This document shows, piece by piece, positions 35,976-45,262 of a stretch of DNA of 64,000 nucleotides. Source of the stretch: Acidovorax sp. NB1 (GTDB lineage: Bacteria > Pseudomonadota > Gammaproteobacteria > Burkholderiales > Burkholderiaceae_C). Every line of letters starts with the position of its first letter. Position 1 is the first letter of the stretch. Where the stretch lies: positions 417,880 to 481,879 of the forward strand of contig NZ_BJHU01000035.1 of assembly GCF_005405905.1 (NCBI RefSeq), written 5' to 3'. The position numbers and the translations under genes are program-made. The notes under the pieces are model-generated. The model had not been told where the DNA came from. It made no database searches and worked only from the letters and a program-made list of their open reading frames with translations.

Positions 35976-37235
35976 ATGGCACGTAAAGCGAAAGAACTGT
36001 CGGCGCTGGAGGTTGGGCGCCTGACGAAGGTGGGACACCATGCCGTGGGCGGCGTGGCGGGCCTGTACCTGTATGTAGTGGAGTCGGGCGCAAGGTCCTG
36101 GGTCCTACGGACCATGGTGGGGAACAAACGCAGGCACATGGGTCTTGGCGGTTTTCCGGAAGTGACTTTGGCCAAAGCCAAGGAGAAGGCCCGCGCAGCC
36201 AAAGAGCAGATTGACCAAGGTATCGATCCCATCGTGCAGCGTCTGGCAATCGCAAGCAGCCTCAAGGCGCAGCAGGCAACGCAGAAGACATTCAAACAGG
36301 CAGCTCTTGCCTATATCGAGGCCCACGGCGAGGGTTGGAAGAACCCCAAGCACCGAGCGCAGTGGAGTGCAACTCTGGAAACCTATGCATACCCACACCT
36401 CGGAGATCTTCTGGTCCAGGATGTCGGACAAGACCACGTATTGAAGGTTCTGGAGCCCATCTGGAAAACAAAGACCGAGACCGCCACGCGCCTACGTGGA
36501 CGTATCGAGAGCGTGCTCGACTGGGCCACAGTTCGCAAATATCGGACTGGCGACAACCCAGCACGCTGGAAGGGCCATCTCGACAAGTTGCTGCCCGCCC
36601 CAGGAAAGATTCAGAAGGTTGAACACCATCGCGCACTTCCAGTCGCCAAGATGGGTGAGTTCATGAATGCGCTTCGTCGCCGCGAAGGTCTTGCTGCGCG
36701 TGCACTGGAGTTTGCAATTCTTTGCGCATCACGCAGTGGTGAGGTGAGAGGTGCTCGCTGGGATGAGTTTGACCTTGCCGCTTCCGTCTGGACCATTCCC
36801 GCTGAACGTATGAAGGCGGGCAAAAAGCATCGCCTGCCCCTGTCCAGCTTCGCACTGGCAATTCTGAAAAAGCTACCCAGGAAGGCAGATGTTGATCTTG
36901 TCTTTTCAACCGAAAGCGGGAAAGCTCTCTCGGATATGGCATTGACTTCTGTGCTGCGTCGCATGGAGGTGGATGCAGTGCCCCACGGATTCCGCTCTAC
37001 GTTCCGCGATTGGGCAGGTGAACTCACCAATCACCCTCGGGATATCGCTGAGCAAGCATTGGCTCACGTTCTGGACAACAAGGTAGAAGCTGCATACCGC
37101 CGCGGCGATGCATTGGACAAACGGCGCAAGATGATGCAAGACTGGGCAGAGTTTTGCGCTGGCGACACAAGGCGTTTGCTGGCATCAGCTTTCAGCGATA
37201 CCCGATCTACGATGCTGCACATATCCAAGAGCTAG
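35976..37235 (+). CDS. P4-type tyrosine recombinase/integrase
   Basis: A 419-aa integrase with the N-terminal DUF4102-type domain (residues 1-95; LYLYVVESGARSWVLR), a SAM-like core-binding domain, and a catalytic domain from about residue 215. Active-site residues are visible: Arg in CASRSGEVRGARW, Lys in ERMKAGKKHRLPL, His-x-x-Arg in HGFRSTFRDW, His in EQALAHVLDNK, and Tyr in AAYRRGD. Appears intact. Such enzymes mobilise genomic islands, commonly at tRNA genes, although no tRNA is visible here. It is convergent with the catabolic cluster. Confidence 0.9.
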   Translation: MARKAKELSALEVGRLTKVGHHAVGGVAGLYLYVVESGARSWVLRTMVGNKRRHMGLGGFPEVTLAKAKEKARAAKEQIDQGIDPIVQRLAIASSLKAQQATQKTFKQAALAYIEAHGEGWKNPKHRAQWSATLETYAYPHLGDLLVQDVGQDHVLKVLEPIWKTKTETATRLRGRIESVLDWATVRKYRTGDNPARWKGHLDKLLPAPGKIQKVEHHRALPVAKMGEFMNALRRREGLAARALEFAILCASRSGEVRGARWDEFDLAASVWTIPAERMKAGKKHRLPLSSFALAILKKLPRKADVDLVFSTESGKALSDMALTSVLRRMEVDAVPHGFRSTFRDWAGELTNHPRDIAEQALAHVLDNKVEAAYRRGDALDKRRKMMQDWAEFCAGDTRRLLASAFSDTRSTMLHISKS

Positions 37236-37311
37236 AGTATTTGCCCAGAGACGTGGCTCCCTCATCAACATGTCCACGCAAGGTGCTTCTGGAAGCGCCC
37301 ACGCGCTGCAA

Positions 37312-37953
37312 CTACCTAATGCAAAGCCGATCAACCAGATAGGCTACCCAATAGGTGGCGTACTTCTCAAGGATAGGTCGGAGCCGGGATTCTGGCTCGA
37401 AAGCTTCATGAGCCGTGGCGACATCGGCGAACCATACCGCGACGAACCCTGAGGGAGGTACTGGCTCTGCCCAGAGTCTTTCACGCCGCGCGGTGGTGAC
37501 CGTCCAGTTCAGTACGGATCGAATCCCGAAGGTCTTCTCCAAACCCTGCAGTTCTACCCACATCTGATTGCGTGCCTCTGGCTGCGCATGGAACGGAATG
37601 AGCACCTTGGCATGTTGCTCTTGAGGTTCATCACCTAGCTCCTCCACAACGCACAACGTCCACCCTTTTAGGAACTGCGGCTCGTCTGCCGGAATGAACT
37701 TGGTGCCTACAGCTGACGCTTGGGCCTGCCGCATGACCTCGGAATCGGAAAACGACAGTTCGACGACACCATCCACACTGAAGGCGGGCTCACCATCGCT
37801 CGCCCACAAAACCCTCTCCACCCGGTTGTGCGTGTACTTGACAATTCCGTCCATCCCGAGTGCGAGCTGCGCATGAGGCCCTGCCCAATAAGCACGAAAA
37901 TCACTTGTAGCCAGACCATCCCTTTTGGCAAGAAGAGTCATGCGCTTCATCAT
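37312..37953 (-). CDS. EthD-family protein, two ferredoxin-like repeats (copy 2)
   Basis: A 213-aa protein with two EthD-like dimeric alpha/beta barrel repeats. The first starts KRMTLLAKRDGLATSDFRAYWAGPHAQLA, the form usually seen in EthD domains; the second begins near residue 110 and ends VAVWFADVATAHEAF. Members act in degradation of ethers and aromatics or as small dehydratases/decarboxylases. It starts 15 bases downstream of a second EthD gene and is the last gene of the homogentisate cluster. AGGA lies seven bases before ATG 37953. Role not known. Confidence 0.7.
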   Translation of the reverse strand: MMKRMTLLAKRDGLATSDFRAYWAGPHAQLALGMDGIVKYTHNRVERVLWASDGEPAFSVDGVVELSFSDSEVMRQAQASAVGTKFIPADEPQFLKGWTLCVVEELGDEPQEQHAKVLIPFHAQPEARNQMWVELQGLEKTFGIRSVLNWTVTTARRERLWAEPVPPSGFVAVWFADVATAHEAFEPESRLRPILEKYATYWVAYLVDRLCIR

Positions 37954-37968
37954 GGGAAGTCCTAATGG

Positions 37969-38664
37969 TTAGACAATTTGCCTCTCTGCTACCACGAACG
38001 CCGTGATTTCAGACAGGAAAGTCTTTGCGTGGGCCATGGTTTCCTGGCCGGCCTCAGATCCGAACGCTGCATTAAGCGTCTCCGCGTCCTTGAACCAAAG
38101 CTCGACGATCCCGTCGATAGGAAGATCGCTGTAGCCACAGGGGCGCCCTTTTACGCGTTCCCGTCCCGTAATCACATTCTGGCGGTAGGCACTAACGCCC
38201 GACATCGTGCGAACCAAGTCGCCGTGAGTCTTCCACTCCTTGCGGAAGTCATCTTCGTTCAGGGTCGGCAGGCGCTTGATGACAGACATGCGTTTCAGGA
38301 GCTGGGACCGCTCTTTCTGTTCAGGCACCGGAATGACCACTGACTGCTCGGCGGTCACGATGTGCAAGTCGCCTAGGAAATACTGCTCGTCCTTGATGAG
38401 ATCGTTGGCCAAATCGCTATCGTTGGAAGCGCCGTCGGACTGCTTTGCGTCGTCAAATGAAAGTTGCGAAAACCCATCAAAATCCCATGGTCCCCTCGCA
38501 AAGTCAATGCCTCGCTGCAGTCGATCAATTACGGGGTTTTGCCAATACTCGCGCAAATTCGGTAGCTGCCCAGCGATTGCACCATGGCTATCTTTCCAAT
38601 ATGAATTGAAATCCTCAAAAGTCCAGTCGGCCTTTTTTCGGATCAGACCCATGCGTACCGTCAT
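37969..38664 (-). CDS. EthD-family protein, two ferredoxin-like repeats (copy 1)
   Basis: A 231-aa protein with tandem EthD-type halves: VRMGLIRKKADWTFEDFNSYWKDSHGAI in the first and KRMSVIKRLPTLNEDDFRKEWKTHGDL in the second, each with the pattern of a basic strand followed by a Trp- and His-containing helix. A GAGAGG precedes ATG 38664. It is paired with another EthD gene downstream and follows the OYE-family gene after a 33-base gap, so the three probably work on the same ring compound. Function unknown. Confidence 0.72.
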   Translation of the reverse strand: MTVRMGLIRKKADWTFEDFNSYWKDSHGAIAGQLPNLREYWQNPVIDRLQRGIDFARGPWDFDGFSQLSFDDAKQSDGASNDSDLANDLIKDEQYFLGDLHIVTAEQSVVIPVPEQKERSQLLKRMSVIKRLPTLNEDDFRKEWKTHGDLVRTMSGVSAYRQNVITGRERVKGRPCGYSDLPIDGIVELWFKDAETLNAAFGSEAGQETMAHAKTFLSEITAFVVAERQIV

Positions 38665-38697
38665 ATGCGTACCTCTCCCCTTTTTGTTTCAGATCTG

Positions 38698-39852
38698 CTA
38701 CTCAGCAGCGTTCGCCCGTGCTCGCGCCAGACCAGGTGCGCGCTTCGCTAGCCATACGCCGTGACGAATGGGCCAGCGTTGGTAGTTTGGATCGGCGCCC
38801 AATACATCCGCTGCGTGATGAGCCCAATACGGATCGAACAACGCCTGCCGACCCAAAGCGATGAGATCGGCCTTGCCTTCTTGAAGTACGGCCTCTGCCT
38901 GAGCTGCATCGACGATCATTCCAACCGCCTGCGTGCGCACATTGGCTCCACTTCGGATGCGTTCGGAGAATGGCACCTGAAAGCCAAGTCCACGTGGCAC
39001 TGGAAGTGCGCGCGTTTCCTCAGTCAACCCGCCTGATGAACAGTCGATGATGTCCACGCCGACTTTGGCCAATTCGCGAGCAAGGACAACCGAGTCTTCC
39101 AAGCTCCATCCGCCAACACTGCCGTCCACGGCAGACAGTCGAGCGAAGAGCGGCTTGCTGGCAGGCCAAACCGCCCGCACTCGGGTAGCCAGCTCGACCG
39201 CAAGTCTCATGCGACCTTCCAGGCTTCCGCCCCACTCATCGTCTCGGTGGTTGGAGTTGGGCGACAGAAAGCTGGCGACCAGATAACCGTGGCCGAAGTG
39301 CAATTCCACGACGTCAAAGCCGACCTTTTCTGCCCGCAAAGTTGCATCGACGAAGTGCTGAATGACCTCCTCAATATCCTGAGCATCCATCGCTCGGGGC
39401 GGGGACCAACCCGGGCCCGCAGCGAGTGCACTTGGGCCGAGGCGCTGCCAAGGCTCTGGATCCGCTTGCATCTCTGTGTCAGTCAATGCAGCACCGCCCT
39501 CCCAAAGCGGCTGGCTGCCAGACTTGCGGCCGGCGTGAGCCAACTGAACGCCAATCGCACAGTCATTTGCGTGCACGAAATCAACCACGGCCTTCAGCGG
39601 TTCGATCTGGCTGTCATCCCACAAGCCCAAATCCGCAGTTCCAATCCGGCCACGAGGGTCAACAGCGGTACTTTCCGTCAAGATGAGACCTGCGCCACCA
39701 AGCGCGAACTTCCCAAGGTGAACCATGTGCCAGGGAGTAGCGCGCCCCGCATCTGCAGCATGCTGGCACATCGGAGAGATGACAACGCGATTTTTCAGCT
39801 GCAGTTCTCGAAGTCTCAAAGGCTGAAACAAAAGCGGCTCATTAATAGTCAT
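38698..39852 (-). CDS. old-yellow-enzyme-family NADH:flavin oxidoreductase
   Basis: A 384-aa FMN enzyme of the YqjM-like OYE class: FQPLRLRELQLKNRVVISPMCQ at the N-terminus (with the class-typical Cys), VQLAHAGRKSG, and the substrate-binding region ELHFGHGYLVASFLSPNSNHR. The C-terminus ends in ANAAE. Such enzymes reduce the C=C of enones, and some run the reverse desaturation of cyclohexanones. In this cluster it may adjust ring saturation on the way to homogentisate. It follows the EamA transporter by 17 bases. Confidence 0.85.
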   Translation of the reverse strand: MTINEPLLFQPLRLRELQLKNRVVISPMCQHAADAGRATPWHMVHLGKFALGGAGLILTESTAVDPRGRIGTADLGLWDDSQIEPLKAVVDFVHANDCAIGVQLAHAGRKSGSQPLWEGGAALTDTEMQADPEPWQRLGPSALAAGPGWSPPRAMDAQDIEEVIQHFVDATLRAEKVGFDVVELHFGHGYLVASFLSPNSNHRDDEWGGSLEGRMRLAVELATRVRAVWPASKPLFARLSAVDGSVGGWSLEDSVVLARELAKVGVDIIDCSSGGLTEETRALPVPRGLGFQVPFSERIRSGANVRTQAVGMIVDAAQAEAVLQEGKADLIALGRQALFDPYWAHHAADVLGADPNYQRWPIRHGVWLAKRAPGLARARANAAE

Positions 39853-39869
39853 GATGAAATTCGAAATAC

Positions 39870-40802
39870 CTAAGAATTCGATGGAGACGGCACCGATGGT
39901 CTAGTGCCAAGAAAAGTCCCTGCCATGACTGCGATAAAGCCCACGAGGTGCCACATAGTCAAACGCTCTTCCAGCAACAATGCCGCAAAGAGCACGCCGA
40001 ATACAGGAACCCAATAGAGAAAAACTGCCGTGCGGGCCACGCCGATGGACGCAATTGCTCGGTTCCAGATCAGGTTGCTGAGTGCTGTGGCCATCACCCC
40101 AGAAAACAGAATGAGTGCCCATTGCCACCATCCAGGGAAAACCACTTCAAGAGCCAAGGATGGACTTCTGACTGCCGCTTGCGCCACGAGCATCAAAGTG
40201 CCAACAAGGTAAATGGCCCAGCTGATAGTCAAGGGATGCAAAGAGCGGGCAAGGCCCTGCACCAATGCCCCCCCGGCCGCAAAGCTGACTACGCCCGCCA
40301 CCAGCATCAGATCCCCAATACTCGCACTGGACAGTCCGGCGCCGGGATGGCTAAGCACTACAGCAGAGACACCACTAAAACCCAGAGCAACACCAAGCAA
40401 ACGTTGAAGGGATAAACGCTCGCGAAACATGATCGCGGCAAGAACCGCTGACACCAAGGGGCTGAGAGCCATGATGAGAGCGCCGTTCGTCGCAGTGGAA
40501 CGCTGCAACCCTTCTGCGAATAGCAGTTGGTTCAGGTAAACCATAAGTACGCCGCAAACGACCAAGGTAAGCATTTGCTTCCTGTCCAAACCAAGAATGA
40601 TCTGGCGCTTCCAGACCATGATTCCGGACAAAACAGCAAGCGCCACGGCCATCCGCAACGCTGCGAGCATGGAAGTTTCGAAGCTCGTCGTGAGTTGCTT
40701 CACCACAGTGACGTTGAGCCCCCAAATCACCATCGCAGCGATGAGAGTCATCTGCACTCCAAGTGCACGACGACTCACAGTGCTTGGACTGTCAGGATGC
40801 AT
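39870..40802 (-). CDS. EamA/DMT-family membrane transporter
   Basis: A 310-aa inner-membrane protein with ten hydrophobic segments in two EamA repeats (ALGVQMTLIAAMVIWGLNVT opens repeat 1 and LVAGVVSFAAGGALVQGLA repeat 2). The DMT superfamily exports or imports small metabolites. Placed between fumarylacetoacetase and the OYE gene, it may export a toxic pathway intermediate or import the substrate. Not specific enough to say which. Confidence 0.82.
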   Translation of the reverse strand: MHPDSPSTVSRRALGVQMTLIAAMVIWGLNVTVVKQLTTSFETSMLAALRMAVALAVLSGIMVWKRQIILGLDRKQMLTLVVCGVLMVYLNQLLFAEGLQRSTATNGALIMALSPLVSAVLAAIMFRERLSLQRLLGVALGFSGVSAVVLSHPGAGLSSASIGDLMLVAGVVSFAAGGALVQGLARSLHPLTISWAIYLVGTLMLVAQAAVRSPSLALEVVFPGWWQWALILFSGVMATALSNLIWNRAIASIGVARTAVFLYWVPVFGVLFAALLLEERLTMWHLVGFIAVMAGTFLGTRPSVPSPSNS

Positions 40803-40817
40803 GGGTTCTGAGTTTCT

Positions 40818-42089
40818 TCATGGCGCCGCGACCGTTGCAGCACAATCCCCAAACCCAATACGCACAGCACCTTCGGCTTCACACCAGCCACGTAGAGTCA
40901 GAGTGTCTCCGTCTTCAAGGAAGCTCCGTACTTCTCCGTTGGGTAGCTTGATCGGGTGTTTTCCACTTGTAGTCAACTCCATCAACGAGCCAGCCTCACT
41001 CGGGTCTGGCCCGGACAGAGTCCCAGAACCCAACAGATCGCCTGCCTGCAAGTTGCAGCCATTTACTGTGTGGTGAGCGACCAATTGCGCGGGTGTCCAG
41101 TAAGCAGCCCGGCTGACGTTAGTTCTTGATAGGGGCACAGGCCCCTCGCCCATCTCGCGCATTTTTTCGGTCTGGAGAAGCACTTCGAGAGCTATAGAGA
41201 ACGAACCCCTTTCTCGATTTCCCTCGCAGTCAAGATACGGAAGGGGTTGGGGATCGTTCGGTGATCGTTCGAAGGCAACGCGAAAGGGAGCCAAAGCCTC
41301 CATGGTCACCATCCACGGCGACAAGGTACTGGCGAAATTTTTTGACAGGAATGGGCCAAGAGGCTGGTATTCCCAGCCTTGGATATCACGAGCGGACCAA
41401 TCGTTGAACAGGGCCACACCAAAGAGATGACTTTCAGCATTTCCAATGTCGATGGGCTCGCCCTGTGGATTGCCCGCCCCGACGAACCAACCCAACTCCA
41501 ACTCATAGTCCAGGCGTTTGGATGGCCCCAGACTGGGCGCAGCCGCGTCGGGGGCCTTCGTCTGTCCACGGGGCCGCTTGACAGTGGATCCACTCACACC
41601 TATCGAAGATGCACGGCCGTGATACCCAATGGGTACCCACTTGTAGTTAGGCAGCAATGGGTTGTCTGGACGGAACTGCTTGCCGACCGTGGTCGCGTGA
41701 TGAACACTTGTGTAGAAATCGGTGTAGTCGCCCACACGGCAAGGCACTGCGTACTCACATTCAACCTGAGGCAACAAAGCACCAAGCCAGGCGGCACGTT
41801 GGGGACTTCCGTCACGCAGACCTTCAGAAATCTTGTGCCGGAGGGCTCGACGATCGCTCGTGGATGCCCCCATAACGACGTTCATGTCGTCGGTGTCAAT
41901 CACCCCCGCAACCCGAAGGTCCAAGACCTGATCTCCAATGGCCACGCCGATCTTCCATTTGTCCTGACTATCAACTCGCTTGAATCGTCCGAAAGGCAAG
42001 TTCTGAATGGGGAAATCGCAGCTTGAAGAATTGGCTGAATCAACCCAGCTTTTTAGCTTCGGGTCGTGTGTCGCGTCGATGTCATACAT
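40818..42089 (-). CDS. fahA: fumarylacetoacetase
   Basis: A 423-aa enzyme, normal length for class I fumarylacetoacetase, which hydrolyses fumarylacetoacetate to fumarate and acetoacetate as the last step of homogentisate breakdown. Seen: DYTDFYTSVHHATTVGKQFR (catalytic His and metal ligand region), YKWVPIGYHGRASSIGVSG, LDYELELGWFVGAGN (Glu ligands) and LFNDWSARDIQGWEYQPLG (Asp ligand). AAGGAG ten bases before ATG 42089. It lies 15 bases after hmgA. No maleylacetoacetate isomerase gene is in the cluster. Confidence 0.95.
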   Translation of the reverse strand: MYDIDATHDPKLKSWVDSANSSSCDFPIQNLPFGRFKRVDSQDKWKIGVAIGDQVLDLRVAGVIDTDDMNVVMGASTSDRRALRHKISEGLRDGSPQRAAWLGALLPQVECEYAVPCRVGDYTDFYTSVHHATTVGKQFRPDNPLLPNYKWVPIGYHGRASSIGVSGSTVKRPRGQTKAPDAAAPSLGPSKRLDYELELGWFVGAGNPQGEPIDIGNAESHLFGVALFNDWSARDIQGWEYQPLGPFLSKNFASTLSPWMVTMEALAPFRVAFERSPNDPQPLPYLDCEGNRERGSFSIALEVLLQTEKMREMGEGPVPLSRTNVSRAAYWTPAQLVAHHTVNGCNLQAGDLLGSGTLSGPDPSEAGSLMELTTSGKHPIKLPNGEVRSFLEDGDTLTLRGWCEAEGAVRIGFGDCAATVAAP

Positions 42090-42104
42090 AGTCTTTCTGC
42101 TCCT

Positions 42105-43415
42105 TCAGACGGGCTTGAATTGATCCTTGAGACCTGCCCAGCAGTCTGCGTAGTCACGATCCAAAGGCGCCTTGTTGAGTGCGAATGTGGAAGGAATGAA
42201 GCGATACCGGCTCTCGAACATGAAAGCCAGGGTGTTCTCCAGCTTCTGTGGCTTAAGGTCTACGCTAGAGGCCTTTTCGAAGGCCTCTTCATCAGGTCCA
42301 TGCGGCACCATTGCGTTGTGAAGGCTTGCACCACCCGGTTTGAATCCGCCTGGTTTCGCGTCGTACTCGCCGTAGACCAACCCCATGAACTCGCTCATCA
42401 GATTGCGGTGATACCAAGGGGGCCGGAAGGTGTCTTCCATGACAAGCCAACGCGGCGGGAAAATCACGAAGTCGCAGTTCGCCGTCCCAGGCGTGTCGCT
42501 AGGCGATGTGAGCACAGTGAAGATGGATGGATCTGGGTGGTCAAAGCTGATGGAGCCGATGGTCATGAAGTTGGCCGTGTCGTACTTCACCGGCGCCAGA
42601 TTTCCATGCCATGCCACAACGTTAAAGGGTGATCCCTTCGCGGGCGCAATCCAGAAATGCCCACCAAACTTTTTGATCAAATCGTAGGAACCATCGTGTT
42701 CCTCGAAGGCTGCAACAGGCGCTAGAAAATCGCGGGCGTTTGCAAGACCATTGGAGCCAATGGGACCGAGTTCAGGCAGGCGAAACTGCGCGCCGTAGTT
42801 CTCGCACACATACCCCCTCGAAGGTCCGTCCGGTACAGCAACCTTGAAGACAACACCGCGAGGTAAAACGGCAATTTCTCCTGGCTTGAGATCTAGGACT
42901 CCCAGTTCAGTCGTGATGACCAGCCGCCCCTGCTGGGGGACGATGAGCAATTCACCATCCGCATTGACAAATGCGCGCCTATCCATGGACTTGTTCGCAA
43001 GGTACATCAAAGAACCAACACCCGCTTGCGCATCCGCGTCGCCATTGGCTGCCAAAGTTCGCATTCCATCAACGAAGTCGGTTTCCACGCCTTCCTCAAA
43101 AGGAATGGGGTGCCAGCGCATTGGCTCAGGTGCGAGGATCGTCTCGCGATCTCTTCCCGTGGTCCACAGTGGTTGGCTGTACGCCTTGTAGCGCCCGGCC
43201 ACCACCGAGGGTTGGCGTCGATACATCCATGTGCGGCGGTTTTCGTGCCTCGGGGCAGTGAACGCCGTTCCAGAAATAAGCTCGGGGTACAGGTCTAACG
43301 GCGCCCTTTGCGGACTATTGCGCCCCTGAGGCAGAGCACCTGGCACAGCCTCCGTGGCGTGCTCGTTGCCGAAACCACTTTGATAGCGGCGTTCCGAATT
43401 AAGGTGGTCGATCAC
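42105..43415 (-). CDS. hmgA: homogentisate 1,2-dioxygenase
   Basis: A 436-aa non-haem Fe(II) ring-cleavage enzyme: homogentisate plus O2 gives maleylacetoacetate. The start motif [20 protein letters not shown], the [12 protein letters not shown] segment and the iron-binding region [20 protein letters not shown] followed by [11 protein letters not shown] are intact. The start codon is GTG (43415) with AGGAG six bases upstream. Homogentisate is the central intermediate of tyrosine and phenylacetate-type pathways. No upstream tyrosine genes are present, so another precursor is likely here. Confidence 0.96.
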   Translation of the reverse strand: MIDHLNSERRYQSGFGNEHATEAVPGALPQGRNSPQRAPLDLYPELISGTAFTAPRHENRRTWMYRRQPSVVAGRYKAYSQPLWTTGRDRETILAPEPMRWHPIPFEEGVETDFVDGMRTLAANGDADAQAGVGSLMYLANKSMDRRAFVNADGELLIVPQQGRLVITTELGVLDLKPGEIAVLPRGVVFKVAVPDGPSRGYVCENYGAQFRLPELGPIGSNGLANARDFLAPVAAFEEHDGSYDLIKKFGGHFWIAPAKGSPFNVVAWHGNLAPVKYDTANFMTIGSISFDHPDPSIFTVLTSPSDTPGTANCDFVIFPPRWLVMEDTFRPPWYHRNLMSEFMGLVYGEYDAKPGGFKPGGASLHNAMVPHGPDEEAFEKASSVDLKPQKLENTLAFMFESRYRFIPSTFALNKAPLDRDYADCWAGLKDQFKPV

Positions 43416-43542
43416 GCTTTGCTCCTAGACAGGTGTTGCGGACCGGAAAATCCCCGAATGTGAGGACGCACCGACCCACTCGCGTCACCCAAAAAGGTCG
43501 GCGCGAGTCGAGAGAAAAGATGTTGTGGCCTATGAAGGGGGC

Positions 43543-44505
43543 TCAGCCTTCGAGCGTCTTCCACATCTCGACGTCACGCTCTGCGGTCCAGATGCGTGGA
43601 TCTGCGTATTGAGTCGCCTCGTCATAGCAACGGGTCACATCGAACGGCATGCAGTGATCGAAGATGACCCAGTGACCATACTTGGGCTTCAGCGCTGCGA
43701 ACGTTTCCTTGTAGATCGTGTTCAGATCCTTGCCTGCAGAAACGCCCTTTTGCACATTTGCATACACGTCGGCGATGAATTCGCCAGTCTCCGACAGGCC
43801 TTTGGCGACAGCCTCAGGAGTGGTAAGCGCTGCACCACGACCCGGCACCAATGCTTTAGGCTTGAGGGCTGCAAGATTTTTCAGAGTTTGCGGCCAGTCC
43901 TTGAAGTAGGCATCGCCCGCATAGGGCGTAGCGCCAAATTCGACCAGATCACCTGACAGCAGAGCCCCCTCACCAGGCAGCCACACGACAGTGTCGCCTT
44001 TGGTATGGCCACGGCCGAGTTGCAGCAACTGGACTTCCACCTTACCAAGCCATAGCGTCATTTTTCCGGTGAAAGTCATCGTCGGCCAAGTCATGCCCGG
44101 GGGTACAGTCTCAACACCTGCAAAGAGACGAGGGAAACGACCAATTTCGCTGGCTTTGTCCTGCTCACCACGCTCGACGATCAAATCGTAGGTGTCTTGA
44201 CTCGCAAGGATGTGATCTGCGCCGTACGCGCTAGCACCAAGCACGCGCACTGCATGGTAGTGCGTCAGAACGACGTACTTGATCGGCTTGTCGGTCACCT
44301 CGCGAATACGGCGGATGACGTCTTGCGCCATTGCGGGGGTAGCCTGGGTGTCAGCCACAAGCACTGCATCGTCGCCAATGATGATGCCGGTGTTGGGATC
44401 GCCTTCTGCTGTATAGGCCCACGCGTGTTCAGATATCTGGCTAAAGGTGACTTTCTTCTCTTCGAGGTCGGCTTGCGAGGCGAACTTCTTGGTTTCTTGG
44501 CTCAT
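43543..44505 (-). CDS. metallo-beta-lactamase-fold hydrolase with degenerate metal site 2
   Basis: A 320-aa MBL-fold protein. The usual HxHxDH motif reads THYHAVRVLGAS: the two site-1 His are kept but Asp-His is replaced by Val-Arg. GRGHTKGDTVVW keeps the third His and GDLVEF the bridging Asp, while the last His motif, usually PGHG, is PGRG. A single-metal site is therefore predicted. It is placed between livF and hmgA, 32 bases after livF. Possible jobs are lactone or ester hydrolysis in the homogentisate route; this is inference. AAGGA precedes ATG 44505. Confidence 0.82.
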   Translation of the reverse strand: MSQETKKFASQADLEEKKVTFSQISEHAWAYTAEGDPNTGIIIGDDAVLVADTQATPAMAQDVIRRIREVTDKPIKYVVLTHYHAVRVLGASAYGADHILASQDTYDLIVERGEQDKASEIGRFPRLFAGVETVPPGMTWPTMTFTGKMTLWLGKVEVQLLQLGRGHTKGDTVVWLPGEGALLSGDLVEFGATPYAGDAYFKDWPQTLKNLAALKPKALVPGRGAALTTPEAVAKGLSETGEFIADVYANVQKGVSAGKDLNTIYKETFAALKPKYGHWVIFDHCMPFDVTRCYDEATQYADPRIWTAERDVEMWKTLEG

Positions 44506-44537
44506 GGGAATTTCCTTGTCAAATAGGTTTACTAGGG

Positions 44538-45248
44538 TCAATGTGAGCCGAGGTACGCGGCCTTGACCTTGGGATCGTTAAGAAGTGCACTACCAGTGCC
44601 CTCCAGAGTGATGCAGCCAGTTTCAAGCACGTAGGCACGATCTGCTACACCGAGAGCCTGCTTGGCCATCTGTTCAACCAGCAGAATCGTCAGCCCCGAC
44701 TCACGCAGCTGGCGGATGGCATTGAAGATGTCTTTGATGATCAAAGGTGCCAATCCGAGAGACGGCTCGTCCAGTAACAGGAGCCGGGGCTCACTCATCA
44801 GAGCACGCGAAATCGCCAACATCTGCTGCTCTCCGCCCGACATGGTTCCGGACAACTGGTTCTGACGCTCACGCAATCTCGGGAAGCGGTTGAACTCTCG
44901 CTCGATCGCAGCTTCAATCGCTGCTGGATCGCGCCGTCGGGAGTAGCCGCCCAACATCAGGTTCTCCCGAACCGTTTGGTCGGCAAAGACACCTCTGCCT
45001 TCAGGTGACATGGCGACGCCAAGCGCCACGCGCTCGTGCGCTCTGACTTTGGAGACGTCCTTTCCATCGATCTGGATGCTCCCTCCGCTAATAGGCTCAA
45101 GTCCGCAAATGCTCTTGAGAAGAGTGCTTTTGCCTGCGCCATTGGCGCCGATGATGGTGACGACCTCGCCCTCTCGCACTTCCAAACTCACGCCTTTAAC
45201 GGCCTGAATCGCACCATAGGCGACCTTGACTGAATCGAGTTTCAACAT
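44538..45248 (-). CDS. LIV-type ABC transporter ATP-binding protein LivF (island)
   Basis: A 236-aa ATPase with Walker A GANGAGKST, signature MSGGEQQML, Walker B LLLLDEPSLGLAP and the LivF-type LLVEQMAKQALGVADRAY. It follows the LivM-LivG fusion gene after 14 bases. With that fusion, LivH and the binding protein it would form a complete importer for the cluster's substrate. Confidence 0.9.
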   Translation of the reverse strand: MLKLDSVKVAYGAIQAVKGVSLEVREGEVVTIIGANGAGKSTLLKSICGLEPISGGSIQIDGKDVSKVRAHERVALGVAMSPEGRGVFADQTVRENLMLGGYSRRRDPAAIEAAIEREFNRFPRLRERQNQLSGTMSGGEQQMLAISRALMSEPRLLLLDEPSLGLAPLIIKDIFNAIRQLRESGLTILLVEQMAKQALGVADRAYVLETGCITLEGTGSALLNDPKVKAAYLGSH

Positions 45249-45262
45249 TGGGTATTTCCAGA

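Noticed and set aside
35888..36025. A 45-codon open frame just before the integrase (starting MADRKTAQF)
   Set aside because: Out of frame with the integrase, overlaps its start, and shows no family features; possible but not supportable.
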